DNA from: an uncultured Verrucomicrobia subdivision 3 bacterium
GTDB taxonomy: Bacteria > Verrucomicrobiota > Verrucomicrobiia > Limisphaerales > UBA11358
NCBI GenBank assembly: GCA_903895255.1
Contig: CAITTG010000120.1
Coordinates: 1 to 60,971, forward strand
Reading direction: 5' to 3'
Length of the DNA stretch: 60,971 nucleotides
Positions within the stretch are counted from its first letter, which is position 1; every line of letters begins with the position of its first letter. Made by a program: the position numbers and the translations under genes. This document shows, one piece after another, positions 40,869-50,620 of this stretch. The notes beneath the pieces were generated by a model, which saw only the letters and a list, made by a program, of their open reading frames with translations, was not told the origin of the DNA and made no database searches.

Positions 40869-43532
40869 ATGTCCGTCCCGAAAAATTCGAACAACCAGCG
40901 GGGTGCCGAACTGGTGCGCGATGCCGCGAACAAGGAAATTGCAGAAGTGCTCCAAATCATGGAGACGACACCGACGGGACTTACCTCGGAGGCTGCCGCG
41001 GAGCGGATGGAGAAGTACGGGCCAAATGAAATCGCCCAGGAGAAGAAAAATAGCTGGCTGCACCGGCTTTACATCGCCTCGGTCAATCCATTGGTGATCC
41101 TGCTGAGTGTGCTGGCGATCATTACTTTCGCCACGGCGCAGTCTTCGAGCGATTACATCGGCGGTTCGGTGATGGTGCTGATGGTGGTGCTGGGGTTGTC
41201 CCTGCGGTTCATCCAGGAAACGAAGGCGGACAACGCGGCGGCGAAGTTGAAGGCGATGATCAAGGTCACCGCGACGGTGCTGCGGGATGGCAAGGCCCAG
41301 GAAATTCCGCTCAAGGAGCTGGTGCCGGGCGATGTGGTCAAGCTCTCGGCCGGGGACATGATTCCCGGGGACGCACGGTTGATGGCGTCCAAGGATTTGT
41401 TCATCATCCAGGCGACGCTCACGGGGGAATCGCTGCCGGTGGAAAAGACCGATGCGCGGGACGCGCGGACGAATGTTTCCTCGATTGAGCACACGAACAT
41501 CTGCTTCCTGGGCACGAGCGTGGAGAGCGGTTCGGCGACGGCGGTGATCGTGGCCACGGGCACGGCGACGTATTTCGGCAAGATGGCGAACAGCCTGTCG
41601 GGGCAACAGGTGGAGACGGCGTTCGACAAGGGCATCAAGAAGTTCACCTATTTGATGATCAAGTTCATGGTGTTCATGGTGCCCGCCGTGTTCTTGATCA
41701 ACGGACTGACGAAGCACGATTGGAAGCAAGCCTTCCTGTTTGCCCTGGCGGTGGCGGTGGGGTTGACCCCGGAAATGCTGCCGATGATTGTCTCGGTCTG
41801 CCTTTCCAAAGGCGCGCTGGCGATGTCCAAAAAGAAAGTCATCGTCAAGCGGCTGAACTCGATTCAAAACTTCGGGGCGATGGATGTGTTGTGCACGGAC
41901 AAGACCGGCACGCTGACCATTGACCACGTGATTTTGGAACTGCACTGCGACGTCTTCAAAAAAGAGAGTGACGCGGTGTTGCGGGATGCGTACCTGATCA
42001 GCCATTTCCAAACGGGGCTGAAAAACGTGCTGGACCGCGCGGTGCTCAAATACACGGAATTGCACGGCGAGCTGGGGGTGGACAAGTACCGGATGATTGA
42101 CGAAATCCCGTTTGATTTCTCGCGGCGGATGATGTCGGTGGCGATTGAGGCGCCGACGGGCGAGCGGCAGTTGATCACGAAGGGCGCGCCGGAGGCGGTA
42201 TTTGCCAGGTGCAGCCACTTTGAGAGCGACGGTGAAATCATTCCGATGGAACCGATCCTCACCGGGGATTTGGTGCAACAGGTCAATGATTTGAGCGAGG
42301 ACGGCTTCCGGGTGCTGGCGGTGGCCACGAAGAAGCTGGGCGACAAGACCACGTTTTCCAAGGCTGACGAATCGGAGCTGGTGTTGATCGGCTACCTCGC
42401 TTTTCTCGACCCGCCAAAGGATTCCTCGGCCAAGGCGATCACGGCGCTGCGGCAGCATGGCATCACAGTGAAGGTCATCACCGGGGATAATGACCTGGTT
42501 ACGCGCAAGGTATGCACGGAGGTGGGAATCAAGGCGGACAAAATTCTGCTGGGCAGCCAGGTGGAAGCCATGAGCGACGCGCAACTAGCGGAGGCGGTGG
42601 AGATCACGGATGTATTTGCCCGGCAGTCGCCGGCGCACAAGAAGCGGGTGGTGCAGGCCCTCCAGAAGAAGGGGCATGTGGTGGGGTTCATGGGCGACGG
42701 CATCAACGACGCCCCCGCGCTGCGGGCGGCGGACGTGGGGATTTCGGTGGACACGGCGGTGGACATCGCCAAGGAATCGGCCGATGTGATCCTGCTGGAG
42801 AAGGACCTGATGGTATTGGAGGAGGGGGTGATCGAGGGCCGGAAGGTGTTTGTGAATATTTTGAAATATATTCGCATGGGGGCGAGCTCCAACTTTGGCA
42901 ACATGTTCAGCATGCTGGGGGCGGCGGCGCTGTTTAAATTCCAGCCCATGCTGCCGCTGCAGATTCTGACCAACAACCTGCTGTACGATTTTTCGCAGGT
43001 GCCAATTCCCACGGATAATGTGGCGGCGAGCCAGATCACCAAGCCCCGCCCCTGGCAGATGGGTGAGATTTCCAAGTTCATGATCCTGCTGGGGCCGATC
43101 AGTTCGATATTTGACTACACCACGTTTGCCATGATGTGGTTTGTCTTTAAATGCACCGATGCGAACGCCATGGCGCAGATTGCGCCGGGCATGCTGGACA
43201 AGGACGGGGCGATTGACCAAACCTACGCCGCGCAACTGTTTCACACGGGCTGGTTTGTGGAATCCATCATGACGCAGACGCTGATTATTCACGTTATCCG
43301 GACGAACCTGATTCCGTTTGTGCAATCCCGGGCGAGCTGGCAATTGTCCATGACGACCATCCTGATCATGTGCATTGGCGGGGTGCTGCCGTATATCCCC
43401 AAACTGGGAGCCGCGCTGGGGTTCGTGCCCCTGCCCTTTCTGTACTGGGTGCTGCTGGCGGTGACGCTGGTGTGCTACCTGGTGCTGACGCAATTCATGA
43501 AAGCCTGGATGCTGCGCAAGAAGTGGATATGA
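40869..43532 (+). CDS. mgtA: Magnesium-translocating P-type ATPase (MgtA type, P3B)
   Basis: 887 residues. Typical motifs: TGES (LTGESLPVEK, about residue 182), the catalytic phosphorylation loop DKTGTLT with D344, KGAPE for nucleotide binding, and MGDGINDAPAL near the hinge. The PEGL-equivalent helix reads VGLTPEMLPMIV, diagnostic of MgtA/MgtB Mg2+ importers, with KRLNSIQNFGAMDVLCTDKT following. Hydrophobic segments number about ten. It imports magnesium at low external levels; regulation may involve the structured leader. Confidence 0.92.
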   Translation: MSVPKNSNNQRGAELVRDAANKEIAEVLQIMETTPTGLTSEAAAERMEKYGPNEIAQEKKNSWLHRLYIASVNPLVILLSVLAIITFATAQSSSDYIGGSVMVLMVVLGLSLRFIQETKADNAAAKLKAMIKVTATVLRDGKAQEIPLKELVPGDVVKLSAGDMIPGDARLMASKDLFIIQATLTGESLPVEKTDARDARTNVSSIEHTNICFLGTSVESGSATAVIVATGTATYFGKMANSLSGQQVETAFDKGIKKFTYLMIKFMVFMVPAVFLINGLTKHDWKQAFLFALAVAVGLTPEMLPMIVSVCLSKGALAMSKKKVIVKRLNSIQNFGAMDVLCTDKTGTLTIDHVILELHCDVFKKESDAVLRDAYLISHFQTGLKNVLDRAVLKYTELHGELGVDKYRMIDEIPFDFSRRMMSVAIEAPTGERQLITKGAPEAVFARCSHFESDGEIIPMEPILTGDLVQQVNDLSEDGFRVLAVATKKLGDKTTFSKADESELVLIGYLAFLDPPKDSSAKAITALRQHGITVKVITGDNDLVTRKVCTEVGIKADKILLGSQVEAMSDAQLAEAVEITDVFARQSPAHKKRVVQALQKKGHVVGFMGDGINDAPALRAADVGISVDTAVDIAKESADVILLEKDLMVLEEGVIEGRKVFVNILKYIRMGASSNFGNMFSMLGAAALFKFQPMLPLQILTNNLLYDFSQVPIPTDNVAASQITKPRPWQMGEISKFMILLGPISSIFDYTTFAMMWFVFKCTDANAMAQIAPGMLDKDGAIDQTYAAQLFHTGWFVESIMTQTLIIHVIRTNLIPFVQSRASWQLSMTTILIMCIGGVLPYIPKLGAALGFVPLPFLYWVLLAVTLVCYLVLTQFMKAWMLRKKWI

Positions 43533-43563
43533 GTTGATTTGCCACCCTGGGAGTCTTTGCCGC

Positions 43564-43606
43564 AGGCGTGAAATTGACGCATTTACGCGTGATTTTCACG
43601 CCTTTT
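43564..43606 (+). terminator. Terminator after the magnesium ATPase gene
   Basis: A 10-bp stem AGGCGTGAAA/TTTCACGCCT (43564-43573 and 43594-43603) with a 20-base loop that contains a small inner repeat, then TTTT. It begins about 30 bases after the stop. Confidence 0.7.
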
Positions 43607-43654
43607 GGCTTTCGGTATTTTTCAAAAACCCGGTATTTGCGGGGCATTTTGGCT

Positions 43655-43670
43655 TGGCACATCTCATGCT
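43655..43670 (+). promoter_or_regulatory. Candidate sigma-54 (-24/-12) promoter before the RCC1-repeat gene
   Basis: TGGCACATCTCATGCT has GG and GC exactly 10 bases apart and matches most of the TGGCACGnnnnTTGCT consensus. Transcription would start near 43681, 15 bases before the ATG. rpoN is present in the window. Prediction by pattern only. Confidence 0.45.
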
Positions 43671-43695
43671 TGTATAAGTTGAACCCCATTAACTT

Positions 43696-45030
43696 ATGAG
43701 CAATAATAATCGAATACTCACCACGATACTGGCACTGGTCTTGATCATTCCGGCGGTCACCGGCCAGGCACAGTTCGCAACCCAAATTGCCGCGAGTGGC
43801 GGTGACAGCCTGTTTCTCAAAAGCGATGGCAGCTTGTGGGCGATGGGCTACAACAGCGAAGGAGAATTTGGGACCGGCGGCTTTTACGGTCCACTTTTCC
43901 CGGGTCAAATCGCCACGAACAACCTAATAGCGGCAATGGTCGTGGGGAGCCGTGGCTATGTGCTGATGATTAACACCAATGGCAGCTTGTGGGGCATGGG
44001 AGAGAATGGCGCGGGCGAGTTGGGGCTGGGGGCGAGCCAATTCCTGAGAGCCCCCACCCTGGTTGTGCCTTTTGGAGTAACCGCCCTGGCGGCGGGATAT
44101 GATCATTCCCTGTTTCTGAAAGGGGATGGCAGCCTGTGGGCCATGGGGAATAATAGTGCCGGTCAATTGGGGGATGGTACTTACAGCAGCCAGGTGCTGC
44201 CGGAAATGATTCAGTCCAACAGTGTCGTCGCGGTGAGTGCGGGGCCGGCCAAAGCACTCGCGGCCGGGCACAGTCTGTTTTTAAAAAATGACGGCAGCTT
44301 GTGGGGCATGGGGGCCAATGCGAACGGAGAGTTGGGCGACGGCACCTATAATGCCACCAACCGTCCGGAACTGCTGGTGACCAATAATGTGGCGGCCATT
44401 TGCGCGGGAGCGAGCAACAGCTTTTTCATCAAGGTGGATGGCAGCCTCTGGGGCATGGGCGACAATTCGTCCGGCCAGTTGGGCGACGGCACCACCAACC
44501 GGACTAACCGCCCGGAAATGATCCTCCCCGGCGGCGTGACGGCCGTGGCGGCGGGCGATTATTTCACACTGTTCGCCAAGGCGGATGGCAGTTTGTGGGG
44601 CATGGGCAACAACACCTTCGGCCAGTTGGGGGATGGCACGACCAACCAAAGCCATCATCCGAAAATGCTGGTGCCGGCGGGGGTGCGGGTCATTGCGGCG
44701 GGCGACTCCCACACATTGTTTATCAAGAGTGATCACAGCCTCTGGGGCATGGGACACAGTTCCTATGGCGAGTTGGGGGATGGAGCGCTGAATGTTTACA
44801 CCAACCAACCGGAGTTGATTTTGGCCGGGACACCGGCCCCGACTTTGGGCATTGGCACTTATGGCAATCAGCCCGCCGTGTATTACCCGGCGCAGGCAAA
44901 CGGGTCGTATGTGCTGCAAATGTGCACCAACCTAGCCACCGGCAACTGGATTACGATCACCAATGCCACGCCCATCATCGGCTTTACGGTTAGCAATGCT
45001 CCGGGGAATGCCTTTTTCAGGCTGCAATGA
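43696..45030 (+). CDS. Secreted RCC1-repeat beta-propeller protein
   Basis: 444 residues with an N-terminal signal peptide (ILTTILALVLIIPAVTGQAQ). Seven or so RCC1-type repeats follow, each with DGSLWGMGxNxxGQLGDGTT or a close variant and about 52 residues per unit (for example SDGSLWAMGYNSEGEFG, NDGSLWGMGANANGELGDG, ADGSLWGMGNNTFGQLGDG). A C-terminal beta-rich domain follows (NGSYVLQMCTNLATGNWITITNATP). Such bacterial proteins are secreted or surface-attached; the partner is unknown. Confidence 0.88.
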   Translation: MSNNNRILTTILALVLIIPAVTGQAQFATQIAASGGDSLFLKSDGSLWAMGYNSEGEFGTGGFYGPLFPGQIATNNLIAAMVVGSRGYVLMINTNGSLWGMGENGAGELGLGASQFLRAPTLVVPFGVTALAAGYDHSLFLKGDGSLWAMGNNSAGQLGDGTYSSQVLPEMIQSNSVVAVSAGPAKALAAGHSLFLKNDGSLWGMGANANGELGDGTYNATNRPELLVTNNVAAICAGASNSFFIKVDGSLWGMGDNSSGQLGDGTTNRTNRPEMILPGGVTAVAAGDYFTLFAKADGSLWGMGNNTFGQLGDGTTNQSHHPKMLVPAGVRVIAAGDSHTLFIKSDHSLWGMGHSSYGELGDGALNVYTNQPELILAGTPAPTLGIGTYGNQPAVYYPAQANGSYVLQMCTNLATGNWITITNATPIIGFTVSNAPGNAFFRLQ

Positions 45031-45103
45031 ATTGATCGACGGCCCCACGAGATGAGGAGCCAGGGACGAAGCTGCGCTTTAACTCCCCGAACAAGCAACC
45101 CGC

Positions 45104-45451
45104 TCAAGCGGAGAAGGATTTGCCGCAACCGCAGCTTTCTTTGGCGTTGGGATTGGTGATTTTGAAACCACCAGCGGTCAGGTCATCGCTGAAATCGATC
45201 ACAGTGCCGCGCAAATATTGGGCGCTGATGGGGTCCACGTAAACGTGGACGCCGAAGGCGCCACCCGTCAAATCCCCGTCGCGGTGCTCGTCAAACACCA
45301 TGCCGTATTGCATGCCGGAGCAGCCGCCTTGCTCCACAAATACGCGGAGGGATTTGCCAGCATTTTCGGGGAGGGCGGTGAGGGAGGTAATCTCCTCGGC
45401 CGCCCGGGGGGTCACGGCGACGATGGTTTCGGTGGCAGTTGGCTCAGTCAT
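45104..45451 (-). CDS. erpA: A-type iron-sulfur cluster carrier (IscA/ErpA-like)
   Basis: 115 residues. The conserved cysteines are present: C44 in EQGGCSGMQYG, and C107 and C109 in ESCGCGKSF near the C-terminus. Typical opening VAVTPRAAEEI. It carries Fe-S clusters to apoproteins. No isc or suf genes adjoin it. ErpA versus IscA cannot be decided. Confidence 0.92.
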   Translation of the reverse strand: MTEPTATETIVAVTPRAAEEITSLTALPENAGKSLRVFVEQGGCSGMQYGMVFDEHRDGDLTGGAFGVHVYVDPISAQYLRGTVIDFSDDLTAGGFKITNPNAKESCGCGKSFSA

Positions 45452-45633
45452 TTCCCGAGCAAGCTAACCTTCAGGCGGCGGACTGTCAAATGAGGTCTGG
45501 GGTTACTGGGCGAACCTCTGGACACTGCCTTTGAATAGGAATGCGCGCATGGTTGGGCTCGCCAGTGACAGGCTGAAAGCCGGTCCCACCTTTTTGGTCG
45601 CCCGGGCGGCGGTGGCGCGGGCGGGGTTTTGGA

Positions 45634-48249
45634 CTAATGGTCGGGGGGCGTCAAATTCTGGCTGGCCTGGGCGGCCTTGGCGGCCAGGGAGGCTTTCAAC
45701 TGGGGGAATTGCAAGGCCAGCCGGGTATAAAGATTGCTTACTTCCTGCCACTCAAGCAGGGTGGAAGCGAGTTGGGCCGCCTGCAAACCGGCTTTTTGGG
45801 TCCAAAAGGGATCGCGATCCGGCGAAACGGAATTGAAGACTTCCAGATAATTGCCCAGCGCCTGATATTCGAGCGGTTTGCGCGCATCCCCGGCGGGCAG
45901 CAAAGCCGCCTGCTTTTCCAGCGCCAGGCCGAGTCCAATGCGGGCCTGGCTGGCAAGGGCGGCATTGGTTCCGGCGATTTCAAACGCCTGGGTAAAGGCA
46001 TTGGTGGCGGCGTCATAATTGGTCAATTGCAAGTAACAATCGCCCATTTGACCCCAGGCGCGCGCGCCCCACTCATTGGTGGGAAAAGCCGTGGCAATGG
46101 GGTTGAGCACACTGATGGCCTTTTGAAAGTTGGCGGTGGGGTCATTGGTATCGGGCGATTCCATACTCATCAAGGCGCGACCATGGGCGAAGACAGCGCG
46201 CACCTGCAACTCCAGGGGACAATTGGTGTCCGCTTCGAGTTTTTCAAAATAATCGCGGATGGCCTGGGCGTAGGAGGTCCGGGCCACGGAGGCCTGACCG
46301 GCCATGAATTGGGAAGGGTAGTAGAGCGCATTCGTCAGCCAGTCCGGGTTTTGGAAAATGGCTTTGTAATTGATCTCGGCCTCCTTGGTGTCGCCGAGAT
46401 TGAAATAATGATCCGCCACCCACCATTGGGCGGGCGGGGCCAGTTCGCTCTGGGGAAAGCGGGCCACGAAATTCGTAAAGAGCATGAGGGCATTGGTTTC
46501 GTTGCCCGCCTGATAGGTGGCCAGCGCTTGCGAATAGCGGACCTGCGGCAGCAGGGAGTTGGAGGGGTAAGCCTGGAGCCATTGATCGTACTGGGCCAAG
46601 GCATCCGGCCAGCGCTGAGCTTCCTCGTAGGTCCGCGCGATGGCCAGATCCACGAGGGGCAGGACGGCGGATTGGGGCACATGGTGCTTGAAGCTCTGAA
46701 AGACGGCGAGCGCGTTGGTGGGATCGCTTAAATCGGAGTATTGCTGGCCAAGCAACAAGCCCGTGGTCTGGTTCAAGGTGCTCTGGGGATAATCCTGGGC
46801 GAGGCGGGCCATGGTTTTTTCCGCCGCAGCGAGATGGCCGAGTTCAATTTGGCAGCGGAACGTTTGATACACCGCGCGGGCGCCGAGGCTCGCGGCCACG
46901 CTGGGGTAATCCCGGCAGAAGGGCAGCACGGCTTGATAATTGACCAAGGCGGCCGCGTAATTGGTCAGAGCATATTGCGCATCGGCCAGTTTGAAGCAGG
47001 CCACGGCCAGGTCCTCGGAGGGCGGCAGGCTGAGGGTGGCGTTTTGAAAATTCGTCAGGCTGCCGGCGTAGTCCGCTACCAGCCAGGCGCACCAGCCGCG
47101 ATCCAGCCAGGCTTTGCCGGCGAAGACACTGTTCGGGTAGCTGGCGAGCAACTGGTCAAAGCGGGCGCGGGCAAGGAGGAGCCGGTCGGTCTGGGCGGGC
47201 TGCGCGAGGTAATCCCGCAAGTAAAGCTCCCCCAGCGCCAGCCAGGCAACGGCCACGGAGGGGGAATTGGTGAAGGTGGCCGAATAATTCTCGAGCACGG
47301 CCTCGGCGTTCGTAAATTGCTGTTGCCCGATGGCGAGCTGGGCGATTTTTAAGATGGCCGGCTTTTGCCAGGCCGCCGGGACATTGGTGGCCAGATTGGC
47401 CTGCAAGACTACGATGGCCTCGGTATTACTACCCAGTTTCTCCAGCACCCGGGCTTGCAAGGCCACGCTCGCGGCCAGACGCTCGGTATTCGCCCCGCCC
47501 GCCGCCGGGCCGGCCAGCCGGACAAGTTCAACCGCCAGCGGGAGGGCTGATTCCTGGTCACCCGCCGCGAGTTTTATCTGGCACAGCAAATTAATCCGCT
47601 GCCATTCCAGATCGGGAGGGAGGGTGGCGGGTTTAAAAGCCGCCAGCAAGCGGCCGGCAGCCGCGTAGTCGCGCTGGCCAAACCAAGCCTGGGCCAGCAA
47701 CAACCGGCACCGCAGCACCATTTCATTGTCCGGATCGATCTGTTCCGCGGTATGCAACACGGACTGTTTGGATTGCAAAAGCGCCACCAACTGCGGCCAG
47801 GATTGCAATTTGGCCAGCGCCGCCCCGGCGGAAACAGTCGCCGCCAAAGCCCGGGGGGAGCCCGGCGGGATCGAGGCCAGGGTATCGGCGGCGGACCGCC
47901 AGTCCCCCGCCAGAAACTGCGCTTGGCCCAGCCAGTAAGTGTAATCATCCGCCAGCGCCCCGGCCACCGGCCGGCGCGCCATCAGAAGTTCTTCGGCCAG
48001 AATATATTTGTTTTGTTTGACCAGGGCCTGGGCCTGCAGCAAGCCGGCCTCGGGCAGGAGTTTGGAATCGGGGTATTTGGTGGCAAACTGGGCGAAATCC
48101 ATTTCGGCCAAGGGCCAGACGCCGTCGTGAAAAGCCTGAAGGGCGGCATCATAGGCCAGCTGCTCCCGGGAACCGCCAGACGCCCAGACCGGCCCGGCGC
48201 TGAGAACCAGCACCAGGCAAAGCCACCAGTATTTTCCGGGAAAAACCAT
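45634..48249 (-). CDS. Large secreted tetratricopeptide-repeat protein
   Basis: 871 residues with a signal peptide (WWLCLVLVLSAGPVWA). The whole mature part is helical TPR-like repeats: FHDGVWPLAEMDFAQFATKYPDSKLLPEAG, AGNETNALMLFTNFVARFPQSELAPPA and QWWVADHYFNLGDTKEAEINYKAIFQ show the alternating helix pairs. The YPDSKL...A and FPQSELAPPA forms are typical of outer-membrane BamD/YbgF-like TPRs. Probably a periplasmic scaffold. Function unknown. Confidence 0.82.
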   Translation of the reverse strand: MVFPGKYWWLCLVLVLSAGPVWASGGSREQLAYDAALQAFHDGVWPLAEMDFAQFATKYPDSKLLPEAGLLQAQALVKQNKYILAEELLMARRPVAGALADDYTYWLGQAQFLAGDWRSAADTLASIPPGSPRALAATVSAGAALAKLQSWPQLVALLQSKQSVLHTAEQIDPDNEMVLRCRLLLAQAWFGQRDYAAAGRLLAAFKPATLPPDLEWQRINLLCQIKLAAGDQESALPLAVELVRLAGPAAGGANTERLAASVALQARVLEKLGSNTEAIVVLQANLATNVPAAWQKPAILKIAQLAIGQQQFTNAEAVLENYSATFTNSPSVAVAWLALGELYLRDYLAQPAQTDRLLLARARFDQLLASYPNSVFAGKAWLDRGWCAWLVADYAGSLTNFQNATLSLPPSEDLAVACFKLADAQYALTNYAAALVNYQAVLPFCRDYPSVAASLGARAVYQTFRCQIELGHLAAAEKTMARLAQDYPQSTLNQTTGLLLGQQYSDLSDPTNALAVFQSFKHHVPQSAVLPLVDLAIARTYEEAQRWPDALAQYDQWLQAYPSNSLLPQVRYSQALATYQAGNETNALMLFTNFVARFPQSELAPPAQWWVADHYFNLGDTKEAEINYKAIFQNPDWLTNALYYPSQFMAGQASVARTSYAQAIRDYFEKLEADTNCPLELQVRAVFAHGRALMSMESPDTNDPTANFQKAISVLNPIATAFPTNEWGARAWGQMGDCYLQLTNYDAATNAFTQAFEIAGTNAALASQARIGLGLALEKQAALLPAGDARKPLEYQALGNYLEVFNSVSPDRDPFWTQKAGLQAAQLASTLLEWQEVSNLYTRLALQFPQLKASLAAKAAQASQNLTPPDH

Positions 48250-48552
48250 AGGGCAGCATAAACGAGGCCGGGGCCGGAAAAAAGCGGGAAAATCAAGGCG
48301 GGATTGGCAAGCAGGAACACATCATTTCAACCGCCGGTGGACGCAGATGAAAACTGGAGTGGGGGCGGCAAGCGTTTTGCCCGGCATCTCTCAGCCAGTG
48401 GACGGCTTGGGAGTTGGTCCTGAAGAGCGGGAGGACGGGCGGGAGACGCCCGGTGCGGTTCGACAGTGGAAAAAGGACTTGAACGGCACAGGTCCGAATG
48501 CTTCACTCACGACGGCGGAGATGGGCAGGAAACCAAAAAACCGGCAGCAACC
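48250..48552. other. Short non-coding stretch, 303 bases
   Basis: No gene supported. About 48325-48350 resembles a fragment of the CGCAGATGAA element seen at 14664-14815. Otherwise nothing recognised. Confidence 0.5.
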
Positions 48553-49050
48553 ATGACCAAGGAAAAAACCGAAGAAACGATTGTCATCATCAAGCCGGAC
48601 TCGTTTTGGCGCCAACTCAACCAGGCGGTGGAATCCCGCATCAAAGGCTTGGGACTCACCCTGGTGGCGGAATGCAGGCTGGGCGGCGGGGACAACCTGC
48701 CCGAGGAAAAATGGCGGGAGTTTTATTTTCCCGCGATCGGAACCCGGCCGGCCTGCCTGGAGGGCACGGCAAAATATATGGCTTACGGGCCGGTGCAGGT
48801 GATGCATTTGAAAGGCGAGGGAGCCATTCAAAGAGTCCGCAAGGCGGTGGGGGCGACACGGCCGTGGCAGGCGGAGCCGGGCACCATCCGCGGGGATTAT
48901 TGGCCGGGGGCGGACGAGGCGAACGCAGCGTACCGGCCCCAATTTCAACAACCGGGCGACGACAAGTTTCTGTTTAATATGATTCACGCCTCGGATTCGG
49001 AACCGAGTTTTGCCCGGGAGGTGCGGTTTTTTCCCCGGCTCAAGGCCTGA
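48553..49050 (+). CDS. ndk: Divergent nucleoside diphosphate kinase-like protein
   Basis: 165 residues from ATG 48553 (30th codon of a longer frame). NDK features: VIIKPDSF at the start, GPVQVMHLKGEGAIQRVRK, VGATRPWQAEPGTIRGDYW, and the active-site His in FNMIHASDS (usual NAVHGSDS). It is longer than usual (about 140-150). About 27 extra residues sit between GTIRGDYW and the active-site His, and GGGDNLPEEKWREFYFPAIG replaces the usual shorter stretch. Binding residues look retained. Confidence 0.8.
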   Translation: MTKEKTEETIVIIKPDSFWRQLNQAVESRIKGLGLTLVAECRLGGGDNLPEEKWREFYFPAIGTRPACLEGTAKYMAYGPVQVMHLKGEGAIQRVRKAVGATRPWQAEPGTIRGDYWPGADEANAAYRPQFQQPGDDKFLFNMIHASDSEPSFAREVRFFPRLKA

Positions 49051-49085
49051 TTGACAAGCGGCTGAGGCTGCGACACTCTGTTGGC

Positions 49086-50009
49086 ATGGCGAAACCTGCT
49101 TTGGGGCGTGGTCTCGGCGCATTGTTGGGTGGCAGCCCTACTGTCGGTCAACCCGCGCCGGTGGCATCCCCGCAAATCTCAGCACCGGCACCGGCTCCCG
49201 ATCTGCGGGAACGGGTGCAACGGGTGCCTTTGAACCGGATTCAAGCGTCGCCCCTGCAGCCGCGCAAGGACTTTTCCGAGGCCTCCCTCCGTGAACTGGC
49301 CGATTCGATTCGCGAACAGGGCATTGTGCAACCGCTCATTGTGCGCGAGCGCAACGGTCACTTTGAGTTGATCGCCGGGGAACGCCGGTGGCGGGCCGCG
49401 CAGTTGCTCCAACTGGCGGAGGTGCCGATCATCACCCGCGAGGCGGACGACCGCACGGTGCTGGAACTGGCGCTCATCGAAAATCTGCAGCGCGAGAATC
49501 TCAACGCCGTGGAAGAGGCGCTGGGCTATGCCCAGCTCGCCGAACAATTCAAACTGACGCAGGAGGAAGTGGCCCTGAAGGTGGGTAAAAGCCGCGCCGC
49601 CGTCGCGAATGCGACCCGACTGCTGAAACTGCCGGCCACCGTGCTCGCTTATCTGCGGGAGGGCCGGATTTCGGTGGGCCACGCCAAGGTGCTGCTGAGC
49701 CTGGAGGAAGAAACCCTCCGGCAACCCGCCGCCGAACGAGTGATCAAAGAGGGTTTGAACGTCCGGCAAACGGAGGTCCTGGTGGCCAAATTAGCGCGCC
49801 CGGCCCTCCCGAAAGCCGTGGGGCCGGAAACGATTGCCCCGCCAGCCGGGGACCCGCATGTGGCGCGGCTCGAGGATAAATTGCGCGAACGCTTCGGCAC
49901 CAAGGTGCACCTGCGCTACAGCCAGGGCAAGGGGGCGGTGGAGATCGCGTTTTTCACGGACGACGATCTGGAACGCATATTACAACTACTGGAAGTCCGC
50001 GCGGATTGA
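49086..50009 (+). CDS. parB: Chromosome-partitioning protein ParB
   Basis: 307 residues. N-terminal GRGLGALLGG, then VPLNRIQASPLQPRKDF and GIVQPLIVRER, then GERRWRAAQ near residue 98 (CTP-binding motif), the helix-turn-helix AVEEALGYAQLAEQFKLTQEEVALKVGKSRAAVANATRLLKLP, and a C-terminal dimerisation part. Usually paired with parA; no parA is within the window. No copy of the canonical parS palindrome TGTTTCACGTGAAACA was noticed, though I read by eye. Confidence 0.95.
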   Translation: MAKPALGRGLGALLGGSPTVGQPAPVASPQISAPAPAPDLRERVQRVPLNRIQASPLQPRKDFSEASLRELADSIREQGIVQPLIVRERNGHFELIAGERRWRAAQLLQLAEVPIITREADDRTVLELALIENLQRENLNAVEEALGYAQLAEQFKLTQEEVALKVGKSRAAVANATRLLKLPATVLAYLREGRISVGHAKVLLSLEEETLRQPAAERVIKEGLNVRQTEVLVAKLARPALPKAVGPETIAPPAGDPHVARLEDKLRERFGTKVHLRYSQGKGAVEIAFFTDDDLERILQLLEVRAD

Positions 50010-50039
50010 GCGCGGTCCACCCCCGGCACAGCTTTCTGT

Positions 50040-50615
50040 ATGATACTACCCATTGTCAAATACGGCCATCCGGTGTTGCGCAAGAAAGGTGCCCGGATTG
50101 AAACCATCACGGCGGAAATCTTGCAGCTCATCCGGGACATGTTTGAAACCATGGAGGCCAACCATGGGGTGGGTCTGGCGGCGCAGCAGGTCGGCCACGC
50201 GCTGCAATTGACGGTTATTGATGTGACCGGCAGCACGGACCGTCCGTCCACGCTGGAACTGCACGGCCAGCCGACGGATGTGTCGGAACTCATGCCGCTG
50301 GTGTTGATCAACCCGGAGGTGACGCCGGTGGGTGAGTTGGTCAAAGGCGGCGAGGGTTGCCTGAGCTTCCCCGAATTGTACGCCGATATCGAACGCCCCG
50401 GCACGGTGGACGTCAAAGCCTTGAATCAAACAGGCCAGCTAATCGAATTTCGCTGCGGGGGCTTGCTGGCCCGCGCCGTGCAGCACGAGACGGATCACCT
50501 GAATGGGTTGCTCTTCATTGATCGCATGGACAAGCAAACCAAGTTGGAATTAAAAGCGGAGTTGGATGCGCTGCAAGCGGAGACCAAGGCGGAGTTGAAG
50601 CAGGAGAAGAAGTAG
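50040..50615 (+). CDS. def: Peptide deformylase
   Basis: 191 residues. Removes the formyl group from new proteins. Motif 1 GVGLAAQQVG at 43-52, motif 2 EGCLSFP with C107, and motif 3 QHETDHLNG with H149 and H153 as metal ligands and E150 as catalyst. It starts 30 bases after parB. A C-terminal Lys/Glu-rich tail (KAELKQEKK) is longer than in most. Confidence 0.96.
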   Translation: MILPIVKYGHPVLRKKGARIETITAEILQLIRDMFETMEANHGVGLAAQQVGHALQLTVIDVTGSTDRPSTLELHGQPTDVSELMPLVLINPEVTPVGELVKGGEGCLSFPELYADIERPGTVDVKALNQTGQLIEFRCGGLLARAVQHETDHLNGLLFIDRMDKQTKLELKAELDALQAETKAELKQEKK

Positions 50616-50620
50616 GCCTT

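Noticed and set aside
40827..42584. 585-codon minus-strand frame opposite the magnesium ATPase
   Set aside because: Arg/His-rich shadow; the plus-strand P-type ATPase is certain.
49086..50009. parS site or replication origin near parB
   Set aside because: No palindrome of the parS type and no dnaA, parA or DnaA-box cluster seen in the window.
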